Below are positions 16,629 through 23,750 of a stretch of DNA of 64,000 bases, in pieces. The notes under the pieces were generated by a model that was given only the letters and a program-made list of their open reading frames with translations, did not search any database and was not told where the DNA came from. A program made the translations under genes and the position numbers. This stretch comes from Chloroflexi bacterium AL-N1. Lineage in GTDB: Bacteria; Chloroflexota; Chloroflexia; Chloroflexales; Roseiflexaceae. Position 1 is the first letter of the stretch, and every line of letters starts with the position of its first letter. Where the stretch lies: the NCBI GenBank assembly GCA_013122435.1, contig WYDT01000013.1, forward strand, positions 124,001-188,000, read 5' to 3'.

Positions 16629-16910
16629 ATGACATACTGGATTGATGGCGAAGAATATCTCGATGTAGAAGAGGCAACCGGGCTGCTAGATGTGAAGCGA
16701 GCAACCCTATACACCTATGTAAGTCGCGGGCTACTACGCTCGTATCGGCAAAATGTCGGACGACGGCGCCTCTATCGGCGTGAAGATGTGGAGGCGCTGC
16801 GAGCCGTACGACCAAGTGATGCCCCGGTTCCACCTCCGGTGGATACGAGCGATGGTGTTATGCGTGATGTCAACTTGCCACATGTTGAGAGTTGGGCAGG
16901 AGATCATTAA
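16629..16910 (+). CDS. MerR/excisionase-type HTH protein beside citrate synthase
   Basis: A 93-residue DNA-binding protein. Start 16629 has GGAGG five bases upstream and follows a clear promoter. Residues about 8-60 form a winged HTH (YLDVEEATGLLDVKRATLYTYVSRGLL, then RRRLYRREDVEAL). This closely resembles the N-terminal HTH that is fused to citrate synthase in a group of 'HTH-citrate synthase' proteins of other bacteria. Here it stands alone and is transcribed away from the citrate synthase gene. A role as regulator of citrate synthase and of itself is a reasonable inference from the shared promoter region. The C-terminal 30 residues are Pro-rich and unconserved. Confidence 0.82.
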   Translation: MTYWIDGEEYLDVEEATGLLDVKRATLYTYVSRGLLRSYRQNVGRRRLYRREDVEALRAVRPSDAPVPPPVDTSDGVMRDVNLPHVESWAGDH

Positions 16911-16956
16911 ACAGAAGACTTGATCGACATATCATCAAGCAATGTGTGGTGGAAAA

Positions 16957-17538
16957 CTATTCGGTAATGAGGGAGAGCATCGACTGACGCAAACGACCAA
17001 GACGTGTGTCTATATCTTCCGGTCGCACATAGAGATCGCTGTGCATCTGGCTTAATTCACGACGTAGTTCATTGATTGGGCTTTGAACAGACTCATCAGC
17101 TTCGCTATACGCCAGGGCTAGTGAGTCATCTACCGCAATCAATGTCTGACTCACACTTTGCAGATCGTTGTCACGCAAAAGTCGTTCCGCGTCAGCTGTT
17201 TGTGCAATCGCGCTTTGCAAATAATTGGTCGTTTGTATACGCCGCAATTGGGCTTGTACCTCAGCTAACTCTTGGCGTGCAATATTTTCTTCGAGTGGTA
17301 ATTCAGTTGCCACTACGATAGGAGCAGCAGCCATAGGCGATGGGATTGGAGTGGCGACTTCAGCAACTGTTTCCGTGGGCGTGAACATCTGGAAAAACAG
17401 TAGCATCTGAATGGTGATACTCAGCACAATGGCGATGATAGCAGTGAGAATGTATGGAAGCAATAAGCGGGCAAATTTGTACCAGGATGCACCTGCTAGT
17501 GGTGTGCTGCTAGATGCATCTGGCGTTTTGTCGGTCAC
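16957..17538 (-). CDS. Membrane-anchored coiled-coil protein downstream of ANTAR regulator
   Basis: A 193-residue protein with a short cytoplasmic N-terminus, one transmembrane helix at about 28-52 (ILTAIIAIVLSITIQMLLFF), a Pro/Ala-rich linker and a helical extracytoplasmic domain (about 85-193) rich in Gln, Arg and Leu with heptad-like spacing. No known family is recognised. It starts five bases after the stop of the ANTAR response regulator, so the two are almost certainly cotranscribed. It could sense or transmit an envelope signal linked to the regulator, but that is inference from the operon only. Confidence 0.75.
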   Translation of the reverse strand: MTDKTPDASSSTPLAGASWYKFARLLLPYILTAIIAIVLSITIQMLLFFQMFTPTETVAEVATPIPSPMAAAPIVVATELPLEENIARQELAEVQAQLRRIQTTNYLQSAIAQTADAERLLRDNDLQSVSQTLIAVDDSLALAYSEADESVQSPINELRRELSQMHSDLYVRPEDIDTRLGRLRQSMLSLITE

Positions 17539-17543
17539 GACAG

Positions 17544-18128
17544 TTATTTCTCAATCTGGGCCGTCAAGAGAATCGCCTGAGCTACCTCACGCATGGATTT
17601 GCGAGTGTTCATGGACAGTTGCTGAATTTTACGAAATGCCTCTTGCTCTTTCAGACCCTGTGTATCCATTAATATCCCTTTGGCGCGTTCAACCAACTTA
17701 CGGGTATCAAGTGTCTCTTGTAGGTCGTTGATTTTTTTATCCATTTCGCGAAACTCATTGTAGCGTGCCAACGCAATTTCGATAGCAGGCAACAACTCCG
17801 ATTCACGGAATGGCTTAACAATATAATTGACAACACCAGCCTCACGAGCATTATCGACCAGTTCACGGTCAGAATAAGCTGTGAGTAGCAATACTGGGGC
17901 TATTTTTTCTTCGGTCAATACCTTCGCAGCTTGAATACCATCAAGTTTCGGCATTTTGATATCCATGATAACCAGATCTGGACGCAATTCTCTGGCGAGA
18001 TTGACGGCGCTCACACCATCACCCGCATCGGCAACAACCAGGTATCCAAGACCAACTAAGGTTTCTTTCAAATTCATACGGATGATTGACTCATCGTCGG
18101 CAATCACCAAACGCAACTGTTGGGCCAT
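17544..18128 (-). CDS. ANTAR-domain response regulator (AmiR/NasR type)
   Basis: A 194-residue two-domain regulator. The receiver (about 5-120) has the acidic pair DDE, the phospho-acceptor Asp in LVIMDIKMP, the Thr in LLLTAYS and the Lys in IVKPF. A coiled-coil linker leads to an ANTAR domain (about 135-190) with LVERAKGILMDTQGLKEQEAFRKIQQ. ANTAR proteins bind paired RNA hairpins and relieve transcription termination. No histidine kinase is adjacent, so the phosphate donor is unknown. GGAGACACCGATG gives a good start. A minus-strand promoter lies about 200 bases upstream. Confidence 0.93.
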   Translation of the reverse strand: MAQQLRLVIADDESIIRMNLKETLVGLGYLVVADAGDGVSAVNLARELRPDLVIMDIKMPKLDGIQAAKVLTEEKIAPVLLLTAYSDRELVDNAREAGVVNYIVKPFRESELLPAIEIALARYNEFREMDKKINDLQETLDTRKLVERAKGILMDTQGLKEQEAFRKIQQLSMNTRKSMREVAQAILLTAQIEK

Positions 18129-18331
18129 CGGTGTCTCCTGAAACGGTTTTTGGAATTGATGATCGAAGTGTAACCGAAAGCAGACCGAGCACTACTTGTG
18201 GTCACTATATCTAGCTAACATCGCTACGATAGCAATAAACAACCCTTAGAATATCAGTGAGTTCTCTATCAAACTCCACAGTATTGTGCTGCACTGCAAC
18301 TTGTACGTTTGACTGTTCCAAATGGATGATC

Positions 18332-18361
18332 AGTATAGCATAGAGCAATTAGATTGGTCAA
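18332..18361 (-). promoter_or_regulatory. Sigma-70 promoter for the ANTAR operon
   Basis: On the minus strand, TTGACC at 18356-18361 and TATACT at 18332-18337 lie 18 bp apart. The leader to the ATG at 18128 would be about 200 bases, long for a simple promoter and a possible place for RNA-level control. Confidence 0.6.
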
Positions 18362-18483
18362 GCAGATGCAAGATAGGGAAACAGGGATTAGGGGTTAGCG
18401 CTGTGAAATGCAGAAGCCGTGCTCCTGCACAGCAGCAGGGCTGCCACAACCTAAAGAATGTACGCCAACGTTGTAAGACATGT

Positions 18484-18523
18484 GACGTTCCCTATCATAT
18501 GGCAGTGCGTGCCAACGTAGGGG
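18484..18523. repeat. Left terminal inverted repeat (40 bp)
   Basis: It runs from GACGTTCCC to AACGTAGGGG and contains an internal dyad TGGCA-GTGCG-TGCCA. It matches the reverse complement of 20577-20616 at 37 of 40 positions. The differences are T/C at position 10, A/G at 16 and G/A at 34. Confidence 0.9.
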
Positions 18524-18745
18524 GGACACGCCAACAGGTGTCTGCGCCACCGCTCGCCTGCCGCATCTGGCCTCCCGCCGCGCCTGCTGCTGCTCCAGAT
18601 ACCGCTGGGAGATTGCGCAACATAGTGCTGGCAACCAGCGCTGGAGCACCGTACGGTGTACTCCCAGGTGGCGGGCTACCGCACGTAGCGACGGCGGAAT
18701 AGTCGGGGCGGCCAGGGGGACGATCAGATGCACCGGGAGCGCCAC
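18524..18745 (-). pseudogene. TniQ/TnsD-like C-terminal fragment
   Basis: The minus-strand frame contains PSLRAVARHLGVHRTVLQRWLPALC followed by AISQRYLEQQQARREAR. This is the helix-turn-helix and basic helix typical of the C-terminal part of TniQ/TnsD target-selection proteins (pattern: xLxEVARRLG...LxxxFPxLCxAIxxRYxxYxxxRR). The frame then runs into the left terminal repeat. The zinc-ribbon N-terminal half of TniQ is missing, so the fragment cannot work on its own. Confidence 0.6.
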
Positions 18746-18899
18746 TGTATCTCACTTCCGTTCTGTCGGTTGACGGGACGCGATCGGGGGAATGCCGCGA
18801 TGTGGGTGCGTCTGGGGCGGCTGAGGTACCTGAGGCGGCGAGTTCACCACGGCATGCAAGGGACCGCTCCAGCAGGGCGGCAATCCGCACCCCACTGTG

Positions 18900-19711
18900 C
18901 CCCTGTCGGGACCGTACGGCCCCACTGCGCCCGCGTGCTTGGACAGCAATCCCAGTCGCCAGCCAGACCGATTCCTGCGGGGGCGTGCCGACGCGGACGG
19001 TCTGGCGCACATCCTTGATCTCACGACGGGTTGGCGGCGGAGGCGGTGGGTGCGTGACCACCATCCCGACCTGCGCGGTGACCCACATCTCCCAGGGCGA
19101 CGACGTGGCGGTGGTCGCCGACGCTGCTTGCGGGCCGCGTGGGGACTGACCCTGCCGTCGCCCCCAGTTGCTTGCGCCAGGCACGTGTTGGTAGTGGCGG
19201 CCCACCCACCGGGCTGGCGAAAGGCATCCGCCCAATACCAGAGATGCTTGATCTTCACCCCGGTCGTCGGTTGCACCATCGCGGTCCTCTGGCGGGTGGT
19301 GGGCAGCGTCCCGATGCGGACTATCTCGTCGTCCGCGCTGCGCCGATGGGTGCGAAAGCCGCGCTGCAGCAGGCCCTGCGTGAACGCCTCACGGGGCGAC
19401 GGTCCCCACGCGGGAAGGGGGATCGGGTCAGAGCCCTGGGTGATCCACTCGTCACACCGCGTCAGCAAGCACTCCCAGGTCCATTGCGCCAGCGTGCACG
19501 GAACGCCCGATGCCGTCAGCTGCCGCCCATCGCGCAGGGCCTGGGTATTGCCCAGCAGCGTATGGATGCAGCTGGTGTGCGCGGGGACAACGAGCTGCTT
19601 GAGCACGGAACCACAGCGCGGGTACCCACCAGGGCGTGTTTTCTTGGTCACGCTATACTGTGCCAGCAAGGGGCTAGCTGGCACACAGACGGGCGCGTTG
19701 CGGGTGCTCAT
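18900..19711 (-). pseudogene. TnsB/Mu-type transposase C-terminal fragment, multiply frameshifted
   Basis: From 19711 the minus-strand frame encodes IHTLLGNTQALRDGRQLTAS, SPREAFTQGLLQRGFRTHRR, TLPTTRQRTAMVQP and GVKIKHLWYWADAFRQPG. These match, in order, the C-terminal part of TnsB-like DDE transposases (LLGNTQ...RQLT, SPREAF, LPTTRKGTAKVQPGxGVKINxxYYWADAFR). Below about 19200 the coding signal moves between frames, so there are at least one or two frameshifts. The catalytic DDE core upstream is lost. The family call is by pattern recall, not by search. Confidence 0.65.
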
Positions 19712-19925
19712 CGTGCGTCGTGATTAGCGCATCCAGCAGGGTCTGCACAGCAGGGTCAAGGCGGTTGGTTCGGTTGCCTCGCTGATGACGGTAGGGTAGC
19801 AAGCCCAGACCCGCAGCCCAGGTCGCGTGCTGCTACCCGATACCGGGCCAGCCAACGGAACAGGGTGCGGGTCGATGCGCCGTCATCGGGGACGTTGGGC
19901 CCCGCAACAGGGGGTGCCTGCGTTG

Positions 19926-20333
19926 CTACCGTTCATAGGCAAGCTTCCAGGCGGTTGGACTGGCATGGGCTGCGGGAGCACCATCATCCCGGTCGCCTGG
20001 TGTAGGGGGCTGCAGACCACTGAGTTCTTCCATGGGAAGCGGTGCAACGGTGGTGCGCGGCAATGAGGCAGTGCGTGGTGCGGCGGCGGGGAGGAGCACC
20101 ACACACTCGGGGTCCGCCAGCGGGAGCGCTGTCAGATCGACCACAATCTGTTCGGTGGCAATGAGCGTATACAGCGCATCTACAACTTCTGTAGGCAGTG
20201 TCGCCAGCAGGACCGCCAGGGTGGTGCTCCCATGCGCCACGACCTGTTCAGCGCGAATGGCCGCCAGATCCGTTGCCACCGCAGGGCCATCGCTCCGGAG
20301 ATAATCGGCGAGAAACCGGAGATTCCGCTGCAC
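19926..20333 (-). pseudogene. TnsA-like C-terminal fragment
   Basis: The minus-strand frame reads RNLRFLADYLRSDGPAV, then LAVLLATLP, LYTLIATEQIVVDLTALPLADPE. This resembles the C-terminal domain of TnsA-like endonucleases that precede TnsB in Tn7-type modules (NYRFLxDYL...LYTLIAxxxxYVDLxAAPLAEP). Its position just upstream of the TnsB-like fragment fits the canonical gene order. The N-terminal nuclease domain is not recognisable in any frame. Family assignment is tentative. Confidence 0.5.
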
Positions 20334-20576
20334 CCTCCAATCAACCTCAGCGGAGGTACGCCCCGAGAGCCGCCGCCAACAGCAGCGACGGCTGCTTCAC
20401 CGGGCCGCAAGCGTGGGCTGCGGCATCCTGCCCCAGCGCTGCCTGTGCTGCGGCAATTCGGCATCTGCGCACATAGACGGGACTGCTTCCAAGGGGGGAC
20501 GTAGCCAGAGAACGGCATCCCCAAACCCATGTCGTTCTCTGATACCCGCACGTGGAGCACCCATAACACAGGTGAA

Positions 20577-20616
20577 CCCCTATGTTGGCACGCACTGCCA
20601 CATGATGGGGAACGTC
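20577..20616. repeat. Right terminal inverted repeat (40 bp)
   Basis: Reads CCCCTATGTT through GGGGAACGTC and is the inverted partner of 18484-18523. The flanking base composition changes here from GC-rich (inside) to AT-richer (outside). Confidence 0.9.
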
Positions 20617-20619
20617 AAA

Positions 20620-21062
20620 CAATGAAGCCCTACGGATTTACTCCAACATGCGTGTCATCAGCCACATTATGGTTAACATGTTCCCGTTGACCGCATCAGA
20701 GTGACAGATGTGTGGATATAAGTCTATGATTCGATAATGTGCGTGATCGGGCAAAACAAGCGACCACACTATGTTTGGTCCATACAAAGGAACCCGTATC
20801 TGGTGAAGATACAGGAAGTATCAAGCAAACAAGCATAGGTACGGTTCTTTTTGACGGTATCTTAACGGTAGTGTAGCTGGTAACACCAATGTTGGGACTG
20901 GGTCGAAAGGAGGCATGCCTCCTTTTGATGTCGATACGACAAAGATTGTGACAAAATTCTGTAACAATGCTTTCTGCTCCGTTGTTGTCGACACACCATG
21001 TTCGCAACTATTCCCGCATAGTGGTATACTATAATTAGTATATTCGTGAAAGGTAATAATGA
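20620..21062. other. Intergenic region with perfect 20-bp palindrome
   Basis: No gene is supported; the minus-strand frames across it are mutually overlapping shadows. A perfect palindrome AAAGGAGGCATGCCTCCTTT lies at 20906-20925, followed by one more T, and could be a terminator or a binding site. TATACT at about 21025 and AAAGG at 21049-21053 probably serve the PAS gene that follows. Confidence 0.5.
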
Positions 21063-21464
21063 GTGCCGGTACCACCAACACCTGCGACAACCGAATCGGC
21101 ATGGCTTCTGGCATTGGTTGATATTCTCGATGATGGTATTGTTATTACAGATGCCCAACAACGCGTTACCTGGGCCAATAAAGGCTTCTGTCAGTTGTGT
21201 GGTTATACACTGCCAGAGCTTATTGGTAAAAATCCAGGTCGGCTTCTTCAGGGAGAATATACTGACCAGGCTATTGTCCGAAAGATACGTTATGCCCTCC
21301 AAAACAATCAGAAGTGCACTGTCGATATTTTAAACTACCATAAAGATGGGCATCCCTACTGGGTATCATTACACATTGCCCCACTTGTTGATGTCATGAA
21401 TAATATCGTTCGTTTTATGTCTATTGCCCGCGAAATACCCTCACCAACTTCTGCAAAACAGTAA
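21063..21464 (+). CDS. Single PAS-domain protein
   Basis: A 133-residue protein that is essentially one PAS domain (about 18-122): DGIVITDAQQRVTWANKGFCQLCGY, LIGKNPGRLLQG, DGHPYWVSLHIAPL. The GKNPGRLLQG element sits where light-sensing LOV domains have GxNCRFLQG, and the flavin-binding Cys is absent, so it is not a LOV photoreceptor. The start is GTG at 21063, with AAAGG nine bases upstream; the ATG at 21059 is in another frame that stops soon. It has no output domain, so it may act as a sensor partner for a separate kinase or bind a ligand by itself. Confidence 0.82.
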   Translation: MPVPPTPATTESAWLLALVDILDDGIVITDAQQRVTWANKGFCQLCGYTLPELIGKNPGRLLQGEYTDQAIVRKIRYALQNNQKCTVDILNYHKDGHPYWVSLHIAPLVDVMNNIVRFMSIAREIPSPTSAKQ

Positions 21465-21544
21465 TTTCACTCTCAAACATCCCTACCATAACCCTTCATA
21501 CGTACAAAGAAGCAAGGGCTTCTAAAGTATGTGAGGAATATAGT

Positions 21545-22324
21545 GTGAATGACTCTGCATCGCTAAACCTGCTCAACCGCTTTGTCGTTGTGCTCGATCA
21601 CCCCCAGGATATACGAAATATCGGTGGCGTCATCCGAGCCATGAAGAATATGGGATTCCAACACCTGCGTTTAATCGCGCCACCAGCGCTTAAACCCAAC
21701 GATCTGCGTGGGATTGCTCACCGTAGCGATGATATTATTACAACGATGGAGATCCATACCAACCTTGCGGATGCCCTGCACGATATGACCTATGTTGTTG
21801 GCACAACTGGCCGTCAACGCCAGGAACACACAGTCCAGCATTACACGCCTGACATAACAACACACCTCTTACAACAGGCTCAGATGGGGCAAGTGGCACT
21901 CCTCTTCGGAAGCGAGGGCAACGGCCTTGATAACAGCGCAATGGACTACTGCCACACCATAGTGACGCTCCCTACCAATCCCGAGTATGCCTCACTCAAC
22001 CTGGCACAGGCCGTACTGCTGCTGATGTATGAGCTTCGCAGATTGAGCATTCCGGTACTTTCGACAGAGGGCTCTATAGAAGCACCTGCATCAGTGGGGC
22101 AACTTACTACACTTTATACTGCGATTGAACAGGCCCTAGACTCAATCGCTTTTTTCAAGTCGGGTAATCCGACGCCCACCATGCGAACAGTCCGTGCCGT
22201 TCTCCAGCGTGCTCACCTTACAATGCGTGAGACATCACTGCTGACGGCGATGTCCCGCGAGGTAGTTGCCTTTCTCAAGCATAAAGGGCTATCCAACCAC
22301 GATCCGCCTGATACCAATACATAG
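21545..22324 (+). CDS. TrmH/SpoU-family RNA 2'-O-methyltransferase (TrmJ-like)
   Basis: A 259-residue SPOUT methyltransferase. N-terminal motif 1 reads LDHPQDIRNIGGVIRAMKNMGF, motif 2 is ALLFGSEGNGL, and motif 3 is SLNLAQAV, whose form resembles TrmJ (tRNA Cm32/Um32) more than the rRNA enzymes. A C-terminal helical extension with MRETSLLTAMSREVVAFLK also resembles TrmJ. It transfers a methyl group from SAM to a ribose 2'-OH; the exact nucleotide is not determinable here. The start is GTG. It is followed 65 bases later by kynureninase on the same strand. Confidence 0.88.
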   Translation: MNDSASLNLLNRFVVVLDHPQDIRNIGGVIRAMKNMGFQHLRLIAPPALKPNDLRGIAHRSDDIITTMEIHTNLADALHDMTYVVGTTGRQRQEHTVQHYTPDITTHLLQQAQMGQVALLFGSEGNGLDNSAMDYCHTIVTLPTNPEYASLNLAQAVLLLMYELRRLSIPVLSTEGSIEAPASVGQLTTLYTAIEQALDSIAFFKSGNPTPTMRTVRAVLQRAHLTMRETSLLTAMSREVVAFLKHKGLSNHDPPDTNT

Positions 22325-22395
22325 CCTCTCGCGTGTGCTATACTGCGGCATACTCAAACAGCCAGATTTCTAGATAGAACAGATAAGAGGTGCAG

Positions 22396-23670
22396 GTGAC
22401 AACACCATTGCCAACTAACTATGAGTACGCTCAGGCACTAGATGCCGCCGACAACCTATCGCGATTCCGTAACGAGTTTGTCCATGCAGATGAAGATCTT
22501 ATTTACGTAGATGGAAACTCACTGGGGCAGCTTCCTTTTCGTACCATTGAACGCATGCAGGCTGTCATTGCCCAGGAATGGGGACAGGCGCTCATACGTG
22601 GGTGGAACATGGGTTGGTATGAAGCTCCATCACGTATTGGTGCCAAACTTGCTCAGCTTGTTGGCGCTGCTGAGAACCAGGTAATTGCCTGTGACTCAAC
22701 CTCAGTAAATCTGTTCAAGCTCATCATTGCTGCGCTCAAACTACGATCTGATCGCCCTTGTATTGTGAGTGATACGCTCAACTTCCCTTCTGATCTCTAT
22801 GTCTTGCAGGGCTGTGTAGACCTGTTAGGTCAGCGGCATCAGGTGCATCAGGTGCCATCGACAGATACGATAAGTATTGATATTGATGCCATGTGTGCTG
22901 CGATAGATGAGACGACCGCACTTGTAACACTTTCACATGTGGTATTCAAAAGCGGCTTCCTCCACGATATGGCCGCTATTACCAAACGCGCTCATGAGGT
23001 GGGCGCACTCGTCTTGTGGGATCTCAGCCATTCGGTAGGGGCAGCGCCTATTGAGCTTGATCGTTGTGGCGTCGATTTTGCGGTGGGATGTAGCTACAAG
23101 TATTTGAATGGAGGGCCAGGAGCACCAGCGTTTTTGTATGTGCGGCGCGATCTGCAAGACCAGATTACATCACCGATCTGGGGCTGGCTGGGGCATCAGA
23201 CACCCTTCACCTTTGACACAGACTATGAGCCAGCCGAAGGGATGAGCAAATTCCTGAGCGGTACACCACCCATGCTTTCGCTGCTCGCTGTTGAACCTGC
23301 GCTTGATCTTATGCTGGAAGCTGGAATGGAGTCTATACGGCATAAATCAGTTGGGCTATCCTCGTATTTTATCGAGCTTTTTGATGCCATGCTTGCGCCA
23401 CTGAACTTCACGCTTGGCTCACCACGCGCTGCTGCTCAACGAGGCTCACACGTCAGTATTCGCCACCCAGAAGGATATCGTATCAATCGAGCGTTAATCG
23501 ACGAGATGCAGGTCCTTCCCGACTTTCGCGAACCTGATAACATCCGCGTTGGCATTGCTCCATTGTATAATTCATATAGCGATATTTGGGAAACGGCGCA
23601 ACGGATTCGCACAGTCGTAGAAGAAGAGCGGTATGTGCACTACCCTGAACAGCGGCTTTCGGTTACCTGA
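22396..23670 (+). CDS. kynU: Kynureninase
   Basis: A 424-residue PLP enzyme of the usual kynureninase length; it cleaves kynurenine to anthranilate and alanine. Motifs: VDGNSLGQLP and the RGWNMGWYEAPSRIG entry loop; STSVNLFKL; WDLSHSVGAAP (PLP-binding Asp); GCSYKYLNGGPGAPAFLYV with the PLP Lys; GWLGHQTPF; and the C-terminal RVGIAPLYNSY. The start is GTG at 22396 because AAGAGG (22385-22390) would overlap a GTG at 22390 but is well placed for 22396. No other tryptophan-catabolic gene is in the window. A hairpin separates it from the convergent ABC operon. Confidence 0.95.
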   Translation: MTTPLPTNYEYAQALDAADNLSRFRNEFVHADEDLIYVDGNSLGQLPFRTIERMQAVIAQEWGQALIRGWNMGWYEAPSRIGAKLAQLVGAAENQVIACDSTSVNLFKLIIAALKLRSDRPCIVSDTLNFPSDLYVLQGCVDLLGQRHQVHQVPSTDTISIDIDAMCAAIDETTALVTLSHVVFKSGFLHDMAAITKRAHEVGALVLWDLSHSVGAAPIELDRCGVDFAVGCSYKYLNGGPGAPAFLYVRRDLQDQITSPIWGWLGHQTPFTFDTDYEPAEGMSKFLSGTPPMLSLLAVEPALDLMLEAGMESIRHKSVGLSSYFIELFDAMLAPLNFTLGSPRAAAQRGSHVSIRHPEGYRINRALIDEMQVLPDFREPDNIRVGIAPLYNSYSDIWETAQRIRTVVEEERYVHYPEQRLSVT

Positions 23671-23696
23671 ACATACCTTGGTCTCTTGTAGTCAAA

Positions 23697-23729
23697 GCCG
23701 TGAACGCATGTGGGCTATGCACTCACGGC
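23697..23729. terminator. Hairpin between convergent kynU and ABC operon
   Basis: A 7-bp perfect stem (GCCGTGA / TCACGGC) with a 19-base loop in the gap between two convergent genes. There is no T-run on the plus strand, so termination is only likely, not certain. Confidence 0.45.
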
Positions 23730-23750
23730 CTAACTACGTGTGCCGATACA

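Larger units (their letters stand above)
18481..20619. mobile_element. Decayed Tn7-like (TnsA/TnsB/TniQ) transposon bounded by 40-bp inverted repeats
   Basis: A 2.1-kb island visibly more GC-rich than both flanks, bounded by inverted repeats of 40 bp that match at 37 positions. Inside, all on the minus strand in the order tnsA-, tnsB-, tniQ-like, are fragments of three proteins of Tn7-family transposition modules. The ATPase gene (tnsC) that normally sits between tnsB and tniQ is absent, and every fragment is out of frame or truncated. It therefore looks like an internally deleted, non-autonomous relic. No obvious 5-bp target duplication was found at the edges, so the exact ends (within 3-4 bases of the repeats) are uncertain. 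Long open frames on both strands here are a GC effect, not genes. Confidence 0.75.

Noticed and set aside
18752..19235. Overlapping minus-strand frames as intact genes
   Set aside because: Recognisable sequence changes frame part-way and the remainder is Arg/Pro/Gly-rich, as in random GC-rich DNA. Called as a broken tnsB fragment instead.
18897..19727. Long plus-strand open frame (276 codons) in the GC-rich island
   Set aside because: High GC keeps all frames open. The recognisable transposase motifs are on the opposite strand, and this frame has no ribosome binding site or family pattern.
21063..21464. LOV-type photoreceptor
   Set aside because: The flavin-binding Cys of GxNCRFLQG is replaced (GKNPGRLLQG), so it is an ordinary PAS domain.
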